From Sporothrix humicola (lineage: Eukaryota > Ascomycota > Sordariomycetes > Ophiostomatales > Ophiostomataceae): 64,000 nt of DNA. The position numbers were made by a program, and so were the translations under genes. The notes beneath the pieces are model-generated. The model saw nothing but the letters and a program-made list of their open reading frames with translations, was not told the DNA's origin and searched no databases. Shown here one piece after another: positions 42,045 to 55,226 of this stretch. Positions within the stretch are counted from its first letter, which is position 1. Each line of letters begins with the position of its first letter. The stretch is from NCBI GenBank assembly GCA_021396245.1, contig WNYE01000033.1, positions 248,001 through 312,000 on the forward strand. The letters are read 5' to 3'.

Positions 42045-45000
42045 GGTTGCGGCTTTTGGGTTTTGGGTGCTTTGGTGCGCTGAAAGCTTGTGCTTATGGC
42101 TTTTCGGTCCTCGTTCGGTCCTCACTGTCGTTCGTGCCTCCTTTCTTTTCTTTTCCCTCTTTTCCCTTCCCTCACTCCCTTCCTTCTCGTTTCGTCTTTT
42201 TCGCCTTTTCGCCTTTTTCCTGACAAGGGTCTCTTCTGGGCAAGCCGACGAGAGAGAGTGAGAGCCCTGTCAAACGTTGGCTTGTGCTTTTTTCCCTGTC
42301 CCTTGTCAGGCTGTCGTTCCCTGTCGTGTCGGTCTTTTCTGTCTGCCTTTCAAGAGAGAAGTTGCCTAAAGCGGACAAGCGCTTACCGGGATCTCGTCAA
42401 GTCGTTTATTGTGTGAGAAAGACGGACAGACTGAAAGTGTTGGTGATTGAATTTGAATCCCTCAAGCTTGAGCCTCGGGTTGAATTCTGTTGGCTGATGG
42501 CTGTTGTTGTCGGCTGTTTTGTTCTTCGTCTTTTCGTCGTCTGTCAAAGTTTATTTTCGTATTTTTGTCGTTCCTGGTCGTGTTGTCTTGTCGTTTATTC
42601 GACAACTCTTTTCCTTTTTGCCTCTTTTCTTACTTTCTTCTTTTTCGCTTTCTTTTGATTTTGCCTCTCGGTCCCGCTGTTCCTTCCGCCTTTCCGCAGT
42701 GCGACCGAGTCGAGGTGTGTATGTATTCGTGTAATTCGTAAGAGGACTCGCACTCAAAAGTCAATAAACTCGGGTAGTAGGACGAATCGAGGATGCAGTG
42801 ATTTCCGAAATGCAAGAGATGGAGTGAGATTCGAAACCCACTCTTGATCCCTTGTTGTTTATCCCCTCTTTTTCGAGTTGTCAATTCCTGAATTCCTCTT
42901 TTGTTTCCTCGTTCCGCCGGGAGAAACGCGAGGTGAGAGAGGAGTCGAGTTTGCGAGCCTTCAAAGTCTGGTCTGGAGGTCTGCAAGGTGTAAGACGGAT
43001 GAGACGCGCGCGCGTAGGGCTGTTGTGCGGCGGGGTTGCAGGTGGGTGGTGGTGGGTGGTGTACGCTGTGGGTGCTGTGTCGTAGGCGTTAAGGCGAGAG
43101 CTTCAGGCTCACCGGGTCAGGGTCGTATTCTCTTATTTCGGGAGCAACGACACTGAGAAAACAAGCGTCGCATTGGCAGATGAGCGAGAAATGCAACATC
43201 AACATCACGGAGCGCGGCGAAGGAGTGACAGACTGACGGGCAAGAAAAAATCGGATGTAATTCAATATATATGTAAGTTGCAGGGCAAGGATCTGAGGGG
43301 CGGAGGATCATGATGTGTGTGTGGATTGGATGTGTGTCAATGTCAATGTGGATGTGGATGTGATCTGAGAACGCCGAAAGTCAAACAATGAAGCGTCGAT
43401 GCGGGGTGTCGTTAGGGTGTCGTTAGGGCGTCTGGGTCCCAGTCTACAGCAATCTAGGCTGGTCTCGGCTGGCGTAGGCCGTTTTGGGGCCGTCGTGGAC
43501 GGCAGGCGGGGAACCACGCCAGCTGAACGAAATACAAAGGGAGCGACTAACACTGACATTGCAGTGTATTCCTCGACACTAGATCGAATGTCGCAGAGCC
43601 CCAGCTGCCCTGTGCTTGGGCCCGATCGACTGCGCATCGCATCGCATCGTCCATCGTCACGCTGTCTTGCATTCTTGCATTTGCATAAGTGGAGGTCAAA
43701 GAAAGGGGACGAATGAATAATTTTTTTAAAGATTTTAAGAAGTACAGTCGTGCAGCTACAGTGTAAATGTCTTGGCACGCACCTTCTTTCAGTGGTTTGG
43801 GTACTTTCTTCATTGAGCCACGCTGAACTGCATGCCAGTGACAATGTCCTGTCCCGAGGAGCTGGACGGGCGTCAAAAGCACAGACTCAAAGTGGACAGT
43901 GAAAACTCTGAATTAAAGTCTCAAATTTCCGAAAAGTCAAACGACCAACGACGACGATTGTATTTTACCAGCTGTCTCCTCGTCATACTTCAAGTGTTTT
44001 ACACTCTTGTACATCTCCACACGCCACGTTCTAAACCGTAAACAGCCGGGCGGCGCTCTTTAAAATGCAGTCACCACGAACAAGGCCAGCTGGGACGAGA
44101 AGAATGAGTGGAATTTGCCGAAAGGTAAAAGACGTGAGCTGGAGATGCTAAAGTAGAGACAGGATCACACGATGCAGATGCAGGATGCATGAGTTCCGTG
44201 TTGTGACCTTGCAAGCATGCGGCTTTGCGGCAATGCATCGTCTCGTCTTTGTGAGTCCGAGGAGCGAGTGGGAGTATTAAAGTACAGTCATACATAATAC
44301 ATAATACTCAATATGTACAGCTGTTCTCTGCACGTATTACACAGTACATGCAGATCATTTACTGGGATGACTGCAGAGCATGTTCGCGAACGAAAAGAGT
44401 GCGCAATGCGAGCGCAGACAAGACGGACACAAAAGACAAGACAGGGAACTGGGATGTTCATGTATGCTCCGTATGTCGGGCAATCAACACAGCATGTCAG
44501 AAATCAATATCACGCGGGCAACATTGGCAGCGGGAAAAATGAAAAAGAATGCACAGTCCAGAGTGTTTGGACTTTTGTTCAAGTGCAAAGGGTGGTCAAG
44601 TTGCGGTCAAGAGATCGGTGCTGACGGAGGATGAATGTCAGATGAGATGGGGTCATCTGGAGGACTGGCTGGAAGGATGAAAGTAGTTTGTGCTGGGTGA
44701 GCTGGCGACTTCGGCTGTTGGGAGCCCAAAAGTAATATTCAAAGAGACTTATCGGACTTGAGAAAGTCAGCATTGAAAGCAGTGTGTAAGATTAATCATA
44801 TTCACAGTCAACACAAACATCTCCATCTTTCGTCTCATTGGCTTCATCCCGCAAAAACCAATGTCACTTCAGCTTCAAACCCTTTCCCTCAACACATGGC
44901 GTCCACTCTTGTTTTTGAATTCTTAATTCTTAATTGCCAATAGTCCCTTCTTACTCCACCCTACACAACACACACCCCTCCATTAGATCTTGACCGCATC

Positions 45001-46815
45001 TTTGCATCTGCATCTTGTACATCAGTCTTGCCCAAATCTGTCCAGCTTGAGCCTCTTCTCGTCTCGCCTTGCCTTTTTGGTCGATTGTCTATCGTCTTTC
45101 TGTCCCTTCTCCTGTCTTCTCCCACCGTTCCTTGCATCTCATTCCCGAATTCGATGCATCTCGCTCACACTATTGGGCATTGTGCATCACGCTATGCGAA
45201 ACACCATAGCTGAGGATGGGTTTGTGCAAAGAAGCTTGTCCACAAGTACCTCGTGCTTGTCACGTTGTCAGTGTCATCAAAAGTACTCTGCTGTCACCCA
45301 ACTGGCGGGATCTGAATCTGGATTTGTGCATCCCTGTGCAAGGTTCTCTGTTCTCTGGATCCTCTCCTCTTTCGTCCTTGTCTATTTCACCTCATTGGCC
45401 AGCCTGCCGACAGCGACTGCTGAAAAAGATCGAAAGTGTCGAAACATTGAAAAAGAATAAACAACAGCCGTCCACTCATATCCACTCAGCCTTATTCCGC
45501 ACTTACATTCTCTCAATTCTCTCCCTCCACTCACGTCCTTCAGCAGGCGCAGTCCGTGTTAGTGGCAAACTATGACGCTAGTGTGCAGCAGGTTCAGCTG
45601 AGGTTGTCTTGTCTGGGCCTTTGACGACTGTCTGTTTTTGTCCTTTGCACTCTGAAAGGCCCCACTCGTCCAGCCACGGCCAGTCCGTTCAGCTGGGCCC
45701 GGCCAGCAAAGAGTGGGGCATCTCCTTGAAAGTTTTGAGATTCGAGACTTGCAGACTTTCCTTTTCTGTCTTGTGTCTCCCTTTGTTTTCCCATTCGATA
45801 GTTGAGTTCACTGAGCTTCATATTGATTCTCCCAGGGCCCAGACAGATCCCCATTGCATGCATACATACATCCCTGCATGCATCTTCCAAATCCCAAACT
45901 CAAATCACAGTCGCCGATGCCGCAAAAGCAAATTCTCGATTTGATATTTTCCGACCAAAAAGAAGTGGCCACTAAGCTCGAAATCCACTATCGATTTGAC
46001 ACCTGACGTCCACTAGAGCCGCTACCGCTGAAGCGCCCGACAACCGCTAAACTCTCGCTAAAAGTTACGCGGGCGCCATCGTTTGCCATCGCCGCCATCA
46101 TTCTCGGCCTGCATCCGATCGTGAGAGCTGAACATCTGCATTGGGACGTGGGAGTGTAAGAGTTCCATAAATAAATCAGGAGTATTACCTGCACAGTACT
46201 ATGTACATGCAAACAATGCAATTGCCACTGCCGAAGAACGCCCCAAACCAATAATGCGTCCTGCATTACATTGCATCCATCTCTATGACTCCATTACTCC
46301 ATGTCGTCGTCAATGCTACATCGGACGCCGAGAATCCCAATCGCGGTCAACACGAGATTTGTTTTAGATCTGTCCGTCATGGTTTTTGTCCTTATTTTAT
46401 TTGTCTCCTTTTCTCCTGAGATGTCCCCAGCTGAACATGCCGAATGCACCTCCCCATTGGGAACGCAACATCCAATTCAATGCCCAGCCGGCAGCTTGCC
46501 CTTTTCAGCTGTCTTTTTTGCCCTCACAGTCACACAATGCAGACACAATGCAGGGATCATACATATGCACTTCGTACTTGGAACATCAATGTGTGTTCAC
46601 GAGCATTGCTCGTTTAGTCTTTCCATTATTTTTCGTTTTTCGCCTCTTTGCCTCTGCTCGCCAAGTTGAGCTTGCCCTATGCCAAACGCCGTCCTATGTA
46701 CAGGAAATCAAGAAACATGTGACAAAAAGACAAAAAAATAACAAAAAAAATCAATAGTAAATCAGAGTGCCACCCCATCCTTGGACAATGCCGGCTGTCG
46801 CCGGCATTCCCGTCA
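42045..46815. other. 4.8-kb stretch without a supported gene
   Basis: I checked both strands for known domains, spliced frames and RNA genes and found none. It lies upstream of the membrane-protein gene and downstream of the Mbp1 gene. From 42100 to 42700 the plus strand is T-rich (A-rich on the transcribed minus strand), suggesting a long leader or promoter for the membrane protein. Words such as GTGTCGTTAGGG occur twice at 43405-43429. Short open frames here have poor codon bias and are probably chance. Confidence 0.5.
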
Positions 46816-48959
46816 TCATAACGCTGCAATCCCCATGGCCTCGACGGCACCGCCGTTGCCCGTCCGCAAGCTGTCCGACGCCTCCTCCTCCATCATGGAG
46901 ATCATGCCGTCCAGGTTTTCTTCGAGGCTCTCGGCCTCTGGTCCCAGACAGCTCCTTAGCAACCTCCTGTACTTTTCAATGTTGTCGCTCGTGCCCACGG
47001 CCGCCAGCGCGTCCATGTAGTCGGCCTCGGCCTGCTTCTGCTCGGCCACCAGCCGCCGGAGTTCGGCCGTCAGTGCCTGGCGCGTCGCCGGTGAGTCGTC
47101 GACACCGTTGGTGCCGTTGACGCCGTTGGTCCCGTTTGTCCCATTCGCACCATTGTGCTGCTGCTGCTGCTGCAGCTCTCGTTCGGCCTCGACGTCGAGG
47201 GTGATGCGGTTCCGTCGTGTGAGGAGCGACGCCAACTGCTTCTGCAGGACATCCGCCTCTTGCGCCGTCTTGGCCGACACGTCGTCCGGCTCGATGCGCG
47301 CCTCCAGGTCGGCCGTGTCGCGGCGTGTATTCAAGAGTTCGCTCTGCGTGTTGCCCAGGATGCGCCGCGCCTCCTTTTCGGCCTCGGCCTTTTCCTGGAA
47401 CTCCTCCTCGTAGCGTGTCGACAGGTCCTGGAATTTTTCCAAAATCAAGGACGTAATGCGGGACTGCACGGTCGTTGCAGCCTCCGACTCGTACGTGACG
47501 GCCGCCGCCGCTGCTGCCAATGCCTTGCTAGCGTAGCCTCCTCCGCCTGGCACTGGCATACCGTCAACATCCCTTGGACCCGGCCGGCGTGTCGAGTCGG
47601 GCGCAAACGGCGACGATGAGCGCTGCATCGCCGGCACGTTGCTGCCGCCGGCCCCGCGCGACTTTTTGCTCGCATTGAGGTCCTTGATCAGGTCCTCGGC
47701 GCGCACGCCCGCGTGGTTGGGGATGTCGGTCGAGGCGCCCCGCCCCAACAGTGCCCGGATGCACTTGCTGGCGTGCTTCATGGCCGCCAGGTGCACGGCC
47801 GTGTTGCCCTCGTTGTCTTGCGTGTCGATCAGCTGCTGCACAAAGTTGGGGTCGTGTGTTTCCTGCAGCCGGTTCAGGATGTTGTCCAAATAATACCGCG
47901 CGCACGACTGGCTCGTGACGCGCCCGCTCTTCATGATGGCGGCGTGGTGGATGATCGTGCAACCCGCATTGTCACGCGCGTCCACCGTCTCAAAGAGCTC
48001 CTTGATGACGGCCGGGAACGTCTGCTTCTCGAAACAATTCGTAAAACTGACGGCGCGCATAAACGGCGTCTCGCCGCGGTCGTTTTGCACGTTGAGCGTG
48101 GCGCCAAACCGCTTGAGCTGCTTGACAACCTCGACGTCGCCCATGGCACACGCCCAGTGCAGCGCCGTGTGCCGCTCCGTGTCAATGACCCAGTTGGGCT
48201 GGAAGTTGGTCGGCGGGTCGGGGCGGATCGCTGGCTGCTCGTTGCGCGACAAAAGGAAGTAGTCCAGCAATTCATCGCCGTAGACCGAGTGCTGTTGCTC
48301 CGTCATGTCCTGGATCATCTCCTCGCGCTTACGTTTGCGCTGGGGGACGGAAAACTGCGACATGTCGTGGTGGTCCTCGTCAGCGTACGACACCGAAGCG
48401 ACGGTCAGGTTGTCGGGCGTGTCGTCCTCGTGCATCGCCATGTCGGTAGTGTCGACCACCTCCTCCTGGATCGGCGCTGGGGCCGTCCATTTCGGCACGG
48501 CCGGCCGCGCTCGCGGCGCCTTGGGTTTGCTCGTGTGCCGCGGCGCCGGCGGCGGGCTGACGTCGCCTGGCGTGAACTCGAAAATGGGCCGCAGGCGGTC
48601 CAGCACATTGTTGCGCTGCGCCAGGGCCTCGCCGTGGTCCAGCGGGATCCACGTTCCCTGGTACTTGCCGTAGCCGCCCTGGATCTTCTCGTGCACGTCC
48701 TTTTGTACCTCGCGCTCCAGGATGCGTGTGCGCGCGGGCTTGTCGAAGCCGGCGGCCTTTAAAATGTGCGTGGCGTTGATCCAGTCGTCGTGCCGCCGGC
48801 GCATGACATGCTCTTTGAGGTCGACGCCGAACTGGAACTCGTAGACGGGGATCTAAACGGTCAGTGGGGGAGTCAATTTGATATCAAGTCACGGGTGGGA
48901 CGTACACCACTATAGGTGGCGCTGTAGACGCCGGCCGCGGCTGGCTCTTTGCTCGCCAT
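46816..48959 (-). CDS. mbp1: Mbp1-type APSES cell-cycle transcription factor
   Basis: The DNA-binding subunit of an MBF-like complex that drives G1/S genes. It has 696 residues from two exons: exon 1 is 48959-48906 (18 codons, MASKEPAAAGVYSATYSG), a 53-nt intron follows, and exon 2 is 48852-46816. Splicing gives the conserved YSGIPVYEFQFGVDLKEH. The APSES/KilA-N domain covers about residues 10-110: MRRRHDDWINATHILKAAGF, ARTRILEREVQKDVHEKIQ, GGYGKYQGTWIPLDHGEAL. Ankyrin repeats follow from about 235 to 400 (TALHWACAMGDVEVVKQL; NTAVHLAAMKHASKCIRALL). The C-terminal half has coiled coils, a Gln run and Asn-Gly-rich repeats (NGTNGTNGV), then the heterodimer region. Overall length is usual for the family. 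Confidence 0.95.
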
Positions 48960-50107
48960 CTTGGGAAAGGCGATGTCGTCGGAAGAGAAGTGTGGTGAGA
49001 GAGAGAGATGATACAACGACAGATGTCGTCGTTCAGCACGGTGGCTTCAAAATGGAGGCCGAGGAGAGAGACGTCGTAAAAAGTCGTTGAAATGGGTCGA
49101 GGTCGGGTCGCTGTCGCTGTCGTCAATTGCAGTGGTGCGAGAGAAAATCGAGGGGATGGTGGTGAGAGTAGTGAATGTCGTCGAGAGTCTGGGGCTGATG
49201 CGATAAATCCAAAAGAAGAAACACCAGCAAGGTGCAAATGTGCAAAACTCGTCAATTCTGCGGCTCGAGATTCTGGATTTGGTGGGTTCGTCAAACCAGG
49301 GTCGAGAGGGAAAGAACGACGCGTGGAGGAGAGTGTGCTCGAAAAGACTGGGGCCGAAAGGACGAGGAGACGCGTGCCGACACGCGAAAATCAATTAAAC
49401 AGGCGTTGGCGGCCTAAGGCAGAAATTCTGGGGCTCTGACTGCAGTGGTCTGTGGCCTTGGCCTGAGCGGCTCTTAACGCGTGCTGTGCGCGTCGCGTGT
49501 ATGACTAAGCACAGAGGTCGTTCTTCCCTCCATCGACGACACACGACAGCGTCCGTTTTGATGATCACAATTCGTTAATTTCACAATCAAGAGGCTGCAG
49601 ACTGGCACGTGGCACTTAAATCCTAAATATGGGGTACTGGAGTGAATATGAGACGAGAAACACACGCAAACTGAACCCTTACGAACACGACTCCCAACAT
49701 CACGAAGCACAGATTGCTCAAGCCTTGTCGTATGTACGAGCTATTCGACTGAATCCTACAATAATAAGGCCATTAGTTATTGGTATCGGTTCGAAAGGCT
49801 TCCAATTTTTGGAGTTGCTCTTTTTAGGTCACTGACTGGTTTTGCCCGTCTCTGTTGGCCGTGTCGGTGCCGCTTCTGCCGACGTGCGTCGAGGAAACGC
49901 AACCAGCCGCTGTGGGCCACTTTGAGTACAAATATTACGTGCACCTATCGTATGGGACAGCCGGCATGGCAAGTGCCGCCCGGCTGCCAAGAGGTATATA
50001 AGTGGGTGGTCCTGGTGTTCAACATGGACGTCAGAGATATGATGTAGACATCACGACTTTTTAATGAGACAGAAGTATACCTCCAGCACTCAAATCAACC
50101 CACCACA
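48960..50107. promoter_or_regulatory. 1.1-kb divergent intergenic region
   Basis: It lies between the Mbp1 and aldo-keto reductase starts. A TATA-like TATATAAG at 49995-50002 and a seven-codon upstream frame (ATG at 50024, stop at 50047) precede the reductase. No gene is supported in the rest. Confidence 0.5.
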
Positions 50108-51286
50108 ATGGCCTCTCATACACGAGTCATCTTGGGTCTCAGCACCTTTGGCCCTGACATCACCAAGGGCGCACGAGTGACCTACGTCGACGAAGCCACC
50201 ATTATTCTTGACTATTTTCGCTCACGAGGATACGACGAACTCGATACGGCTCGAGCCTACAATGGCGGCCAGCAAGAGGGCTTTTTGCGGCTGATGAAAT
50301 GGCAAGACAAGGGCGCTCGCGTGGCCACGAAGATCATTCCTCCACGGCAAGGACGGACGAACAGAGCTAAGGATGTGGTCGAGTCGTTTGAGACGAGTCT
50401 GCGAGAGCTGGGGACAGACAGTGTTGATGTGAGTGTCTCAAATGGGTGAATTTCATAATCAAATATCTGATGATACTGACTTACTGTCTGTCTAGATCCT
50501 CTACCTTCATGCGGCTGTAAGTCAGTGTCCACAATCTTCACCACATACACCCACCTAACTTCGTAGGACCGCGCCACTCCATTCGAGGAAACCCTAGAGG
50601 CCCTCAACACGTTGTACCAGCAGGGCAAGTTTCGCCGCCTCGGCCTCTCCAACTTTGCCGCCTTTGAAGTGGCCGAGATTGTCATGACCTGCAAGTACAG
50701 GGGCTGGGTCCGCCCGACCGTCTACGAAGCCCTGTACAACTGCATGCAGCGCGGCATCGAGGCGGAGCTGGTGCCCGTGTGCCGGCGGTACGGTATTGCG
50801 ATTGTGACGTACAGCGTGACGGCGGGTGGACTGCTGTCGGGCGCTATCCGATCGACAGATTCCTCGACGATCCCCGACGGCCGGTTCAGCAACAAGTTCA
50901 ACGGGCCCGGGAACAACTACAAGGAGCGCTACCTCAAGGAAAAGGTACTGGAGGCACGGTCGGTGGTCGAATCGGCAGCCGCTGCCCACGGCATTCCCCT
51001 GCTGGAAGCGGTCTGGCGCTGGACTGTGCACCACTCTGCGCTCAGGATGGCGACGGCTGCCAATGATTTTGACTCTCAAAGAAACGACGGCATCATCCTC
51101 GGCGTTTCGAGTCAAGAACAGCTGGCACAGAACCTGGACGCCATCGAGAAGGGACCCCTCCCAGATGATGTCGTGGCAGCCTTTGACGAGGCGTGGACCA
51201 TCGCCAAGAGTGAGGCCGTCAACTACTACCGGGGCACGCTCGAGTACTCGTACGATACGACAAAAGTCTTGTTTGGGAGCGCATAA
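50108..51286 (+). CDS. Aldo-keto reductase (aflatoxin-aldehyde-reductase-like)
   Basis: A 353-residue NADPH-dependent reductase of aldehydes and ketones. There are three exons: 50108-50428, 50496-50516 (only 21 nt) and 50567-51286, with introns of 67 and 50 nt, all GT..AG. The tiny middle exon encodes ILYLHAA and supplies the catalytic His. The tetrad is D46 and Y51 (ELDTARAYNGG), K75 (VATKI) and H112. The substrate-pocket region GKFRRLGLSNFAAFEVAEI and the GGLLSGAIR segment are typical of the AKR7-like branch. It is convergent with the permease (199 bp between stops). Substrate unknown; detoxification of aldehydes is a usual role. Confidence 0.93.
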
Positions 51287-51485
51287 TGATGCAGATAAGA
51301 TCGTGCAGATGAAATTGTTGCCTTTGCATGTATTATTTGATCTACCGGCTTCTACTTGATGGGTATATATGGTATCTAGAGCAGGTGAGAACACGTTACA
51401 ATCAGCTCTATTCAAACTCCTCTGTCCTCCTCTCTCCTCCTCACTTCGCTCGTCGTCGTTATCGTCGTCGTCGTCGTTCGCAGGC

Positions 51486-53184
51486 CTACCCAGACAGCTC
51501 GGCACCATCACTCCGCTGGGAATCCCGCAGCGCCTCGGCCTCCTTGGCCTCGAGAGCACCCGGCTCGGTCGGGTCGACGCCGGCGCGCATGGCCTCCATG
51601 GCCTCGGCGGCCGGGCCGGTGAACCACTTGTGCGCCCACAGGACCCAGCTACCAATGGCAAAGATGCCGATGATGCCGACGGCCACGACGGTATAATTCA
51701 ACGTCTGGTCGGTCACGGGGTTGGTGGTGGGCAGGCAGAAGACAACAGAGATGCAGCCGATCCAGGCACAGGCGCCGGCGGCAATGGGCCGGCTGAAAAT
51801 GCCGAGGTTGAAAGGACCCTTGATACCCACAAACGACTTGTGCCAGATGAGGCCGATCAGGATGGGCAGGCCGTAGCTAATGTACAGGCCAATGGTGGCA
51901 ATGGACGTGGCGGCCGAGAAGGCGACGCTGGAGCCTAGCGACGGCAGGGCCAGGATGAACGACAGGCAGGCGGCGAGCCAGACGGTGCGGACGGGCGACT
52001 GGAAGCGCTTGTCGACGCTGTGGAAGAAGGGGTGGATGCCGCCGTCGCGCGCAAACGCAAACATCATGCGGCTGTTGCTGGTCATACTAAATAAACCACA
52101 GTGCCAGACGCAGATCATGATAATCGAAAACACGGCCAGGGCGCCGTTCTCGCCAAAGACGTCGACAAAGATCTGCAAGACGGGCTGCTCGTAGACGCTG
52201 TTGATGGTGCCCTCAAAGTCCTGGATGCTGAACAAAAAGGCCATGAGCACAAAGAAGCCAAAGAGGGCGCTGAAGCCGACACTCGAAACAACGCCAATGG
52301 GCGCGCTCCACGATGCGTTCTTGGTCTCTTCGCTCAGATGCGCCGAGGCGTCGAAGCCGGTCAGGGTGTACTGCGACAACAGGGAACCGCACAGCGCAAC
52401 GTAGGCCGGGCTGGCCCGGATGCTCCAGCCGACGGTGTCGAGGCCTGTGCCATCGTAAAACTTCTGGAACACAAAGGACGCCGGCTGGTGCGTGGGCGCC
52501 TTGGCCAGGACGGCAATACAGATGGCGCTGACGCCGGCCGAGTGCAAGAAGATGGACACGTTGTTGAGGTACTTGAGCACGCGGACACCAAACGTGTTGA
52601 CGAGCGCGTGCGACACGAGAATGGCCGCGTAGATGCCAATCGTCTTGGCGGCCGAGGGCGTGTAGCTCGTGTTCTTGACGCTGGCGGCCGTGGCGATCAG
52701 GCCGGCCAGACCAAAGGAAATGCCCGTCGTGACTGCCACCTGGCCCAACAAATTAAACCAGCCCGTCAGCCACGCCGCAAACGGCGACCAGCGCGGCGGC
52801 GCCAGTAGGGCCGACCAGAAGTAGGGGCCGCCGCTCGTGGGGATGGCCGACACGATCTCGGCCATGGCAATGGCGACGAGCATCGTGAAGAAGGACACCA
52901 AGATCCAGCCGACCGACATGACTAGGCTGTTAGGGTGACATAATTCAACAGGTAATACAACAGGGGTACTTACTGGCCGGACCTCCCGTGTTGAGGCCAT
53001 AGGAAAAGAGGGTCGTCAGGCCCGTAATGACGCTGATGATCGAAAACGACACGCCAAAGTTGTGTGCGAGGCCCCAGTCACGGCGCAGCTCCTGCTTGTA
53101 ACCGAAACTGGCCAGCTGGTCTTCGTCCTGCTCGTTGACCGTGTTGTTGGCAGACGCCCTGCGTTCGAGGGCGGCGTCGGCCAT
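51486..53184 (-). CDS. Amino-acid/GABA/choline-type permease (APC superfamily)
   Basis: A 548-residue, 12-helix permease of the fungal amino acid/choline transporter group (Hnm1, GABA permease relatives). Exon 1 is 53184-52974 and exon 2 is 52921-51486, with a 52-nt intron (GTAAGT..CCTAG). The acceptor is the CTAG, not the earlier AACAG, which would run into a stop; splicing then gives LNTGGPA-I-MSVGWI, the family's usual text. Other signatures: LRRDWGLAHNFGVSFSIISV, IPTSGGPYFWSALLAPPRW, SEETKNASWSAPIG and SRMMFAFARDGGIHPFFHSV. No neighbouring gene names the substrate. The exon-intron layout is strongly supported by family match on both sides. Confidence 0.94.
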
Positions 53185-54690
53185 TGTGGGAGGTGGTGGT
53201 GCTCGGAAGTAGGAGATAGCGGGGGAAGTGACGTTGACGTCGTGTGACTGCTGAGTGACAAAAGGCTGAGCTGTTGAAGCTTGACACTTGAAGCGGGCTA
53301 TTCAGAAGTGAGACGAAAGACAGTCTTTAACAATCGAGTGACGATCGACTGCAGGACTCGGGGTTAAGTAGAATGGAAGAAGAAAATAAAAGAACAAAAG
53401 AACAAGAGAACAGACGAAAAGAAGAACAGACCCAAGATCAGTCAACACCGAAAACCGGCTCACAATGCACGCGCACGTCAGCGGCGATCTCGACCTCTTA
53501 TATGCTTACCCGCCGTTGTCACTTGCCAGTGATGGAGACTGTGGCCGAGCTCCTCCAAGATTGTAACTCCTCCCAAACTGCAAGATAAACAGGCCATGGG
53601 TGCGGCTGCCAGCTTGGCAAGATAAAGAGGTTAGATTGAGGAGATGGGCATCCTAGGAAGTGGACAGTGTCGAGGCATAGGTCAACGGTCAGAACTGAGA
53701 ACGGCAATCGTAATCATGGATCGGACTTGTGTTCTTCTGGTCTTGTCTCCTCAAAGCCAAGAGACGGGGACGGGGTAGTGTCGCGCGAAAGGACCAAGTT
53801 GTCTCTCGAAAGAGTGCAGTCCGAATGCAGTCTGAATGCTTGTGCTCTGTCGGTCTAAGACCAAGCGTGACGGTTATCAGTGGACTTGGTGTGGACTGGG
53901 TGGACTCGGGGCCTGGCCAGGCCAGGATGGAGATACGGAGTGGGGAGGGGGTTGGATGGATTGAATGGGGGCCGGCAGTGATTGTCAACTGATGGATTGG
54001 CGGGCGAGTCAGGACTGAATGTGACTGGTTCGTTGAGGGGCTGCATTTTGCATTGGTGGCTCGATTGTGTAAACATTGCTCTTGCCTACTGTGTGTGGTT
54101 CCTTTTACAAGGTGTTTGGGTCGCTCCTTCCTGCTCACAAGGCATTCTTCATTCAAGGCAGTCACGACCGTATTCGTCTCTTCTTCCCCCCATCGCACCT
54201 TCTCTTATTCCGCTGCATGCCCAGCCTCTTGGGCGTTCCGCCGTTGTAGCACTATGCACACTATTCCCAGTTATGTTTCTGCCAGTCCTATGCCATTCCC
54301 TTTCCATCGATCCTCGACGGCATCGCCGTTTTATCGGTTTGTCGTTTTATCAGAACGTCGTATGAGCTGGTTGTCTCGGTCATTTTCTCGTTTTCTCGGT
54401 TTTCGATTTGTCCGTATCCATCCCGGCTCCAGTCGTGTCACATTAAGCCTTTATCAGCTCTTGGGCAACGTGTGCCCAGCCTGTCAGGGCCGGTGTTGTA
54501 GAAAAAAGGGAGACCAAAAGGCGGGAATGTGCATCGCTGAATAGGAAAGGAAACGTAAAAATGCAAGAAACGAAAAAGGGAAAGGAAACAAAAGGAAGGC
54601 CGCCAGCACCGACGATGACGGTGCCTGGTAAGACTCATCTATTGGCTATCCGCACGGTCGAGCCCCGACTCACATTCATCCAAACTACAC

Positions 54691-54782
54691 TTACAGCACT
54701 TACAGCACTTACCTTACAGCACTTACAGCACTTACCTTACAGCACTTACAGCACTTACCTTACAGCACTTACATCACTTACA
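54691..54782. repeat. 23-bp minisatellite, three perfect units and a fourth variant
   Basis: Units begin at 54691, 54714, 54737 and 54760. Each is built from the 9-bp word TTACAGCAC twice, then TTACC. On the minus strand every unit reads as GTAAGTGCT-type words, resembling splice donors. The fourth unit has one substitution (ACATCAC). Confidence 0.9.
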
Positions 54783-55226
54783 GTGCACCGTACTCCATAC
54801 TATCACTAACACACTCGTGAGCCCTCGATCGTCCGAATAGTCGGTGGATGTAAGATGCTGAACGATGACGGAGTGGACGAATGCGGACAGTCGAAGCGAC
54901 GAGACGAAACAACGAAGCAACGCCGAGGCACCAACGACGTAAACCTACAGGCCTCAGACGCTCACACGCTCACGCTGTGGCCGCCAGGAGGCCCTGGCCA
55001 AGCAGTGGAACGGCGTTTATCTGTGGGGCCAGCCTCCCCTCGACCTCTCGCCCAGAAAGGAAGGTCGACGTGAAAACAAGATAGAGGCGTTGACGTCGCC
55101 CAAACCCAATGCCGTTGAGCGCAGCGAGAACATTTCTGCGCTAGTTTTCTAGGCGTCTGGGGTGCCGCCCGGCAGGCAGTTCTGGGGAGTTCTCGTTTCA
55201 GAGGGGCAGTCCCGTTTCTCTACCCA

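Noticed and set aside
43405..43429. TTAGGG-like words as telomeric repeat
   Set aside because: Only two imperfect words (GTGTCGTTAGGG) occur; there is no array and the region is flanked by ordinary genes.
43308..43844. 178-codon minus-strand frame as a gene
   Set aside because: It has poor codon bias, no domain and many Ser/Arg/Cys codons as expected of a chance frame.
47713..48762. Long open frame (about 350 codons) on the plus strand opposite Mbp1
   Set aside because: It is antisense to the APSES and ankyrin coding sequence and mirrors its codon bias; the product is Arg/Val/His-rich without any domain.
51486..53000. Permease start at an in-frame codon near 53000 without the first exon
   Set aside because: That reading goes through the intron and lacks the conserved N-terminus; the spliced form from 53184 matches the family on both sides of the junction.
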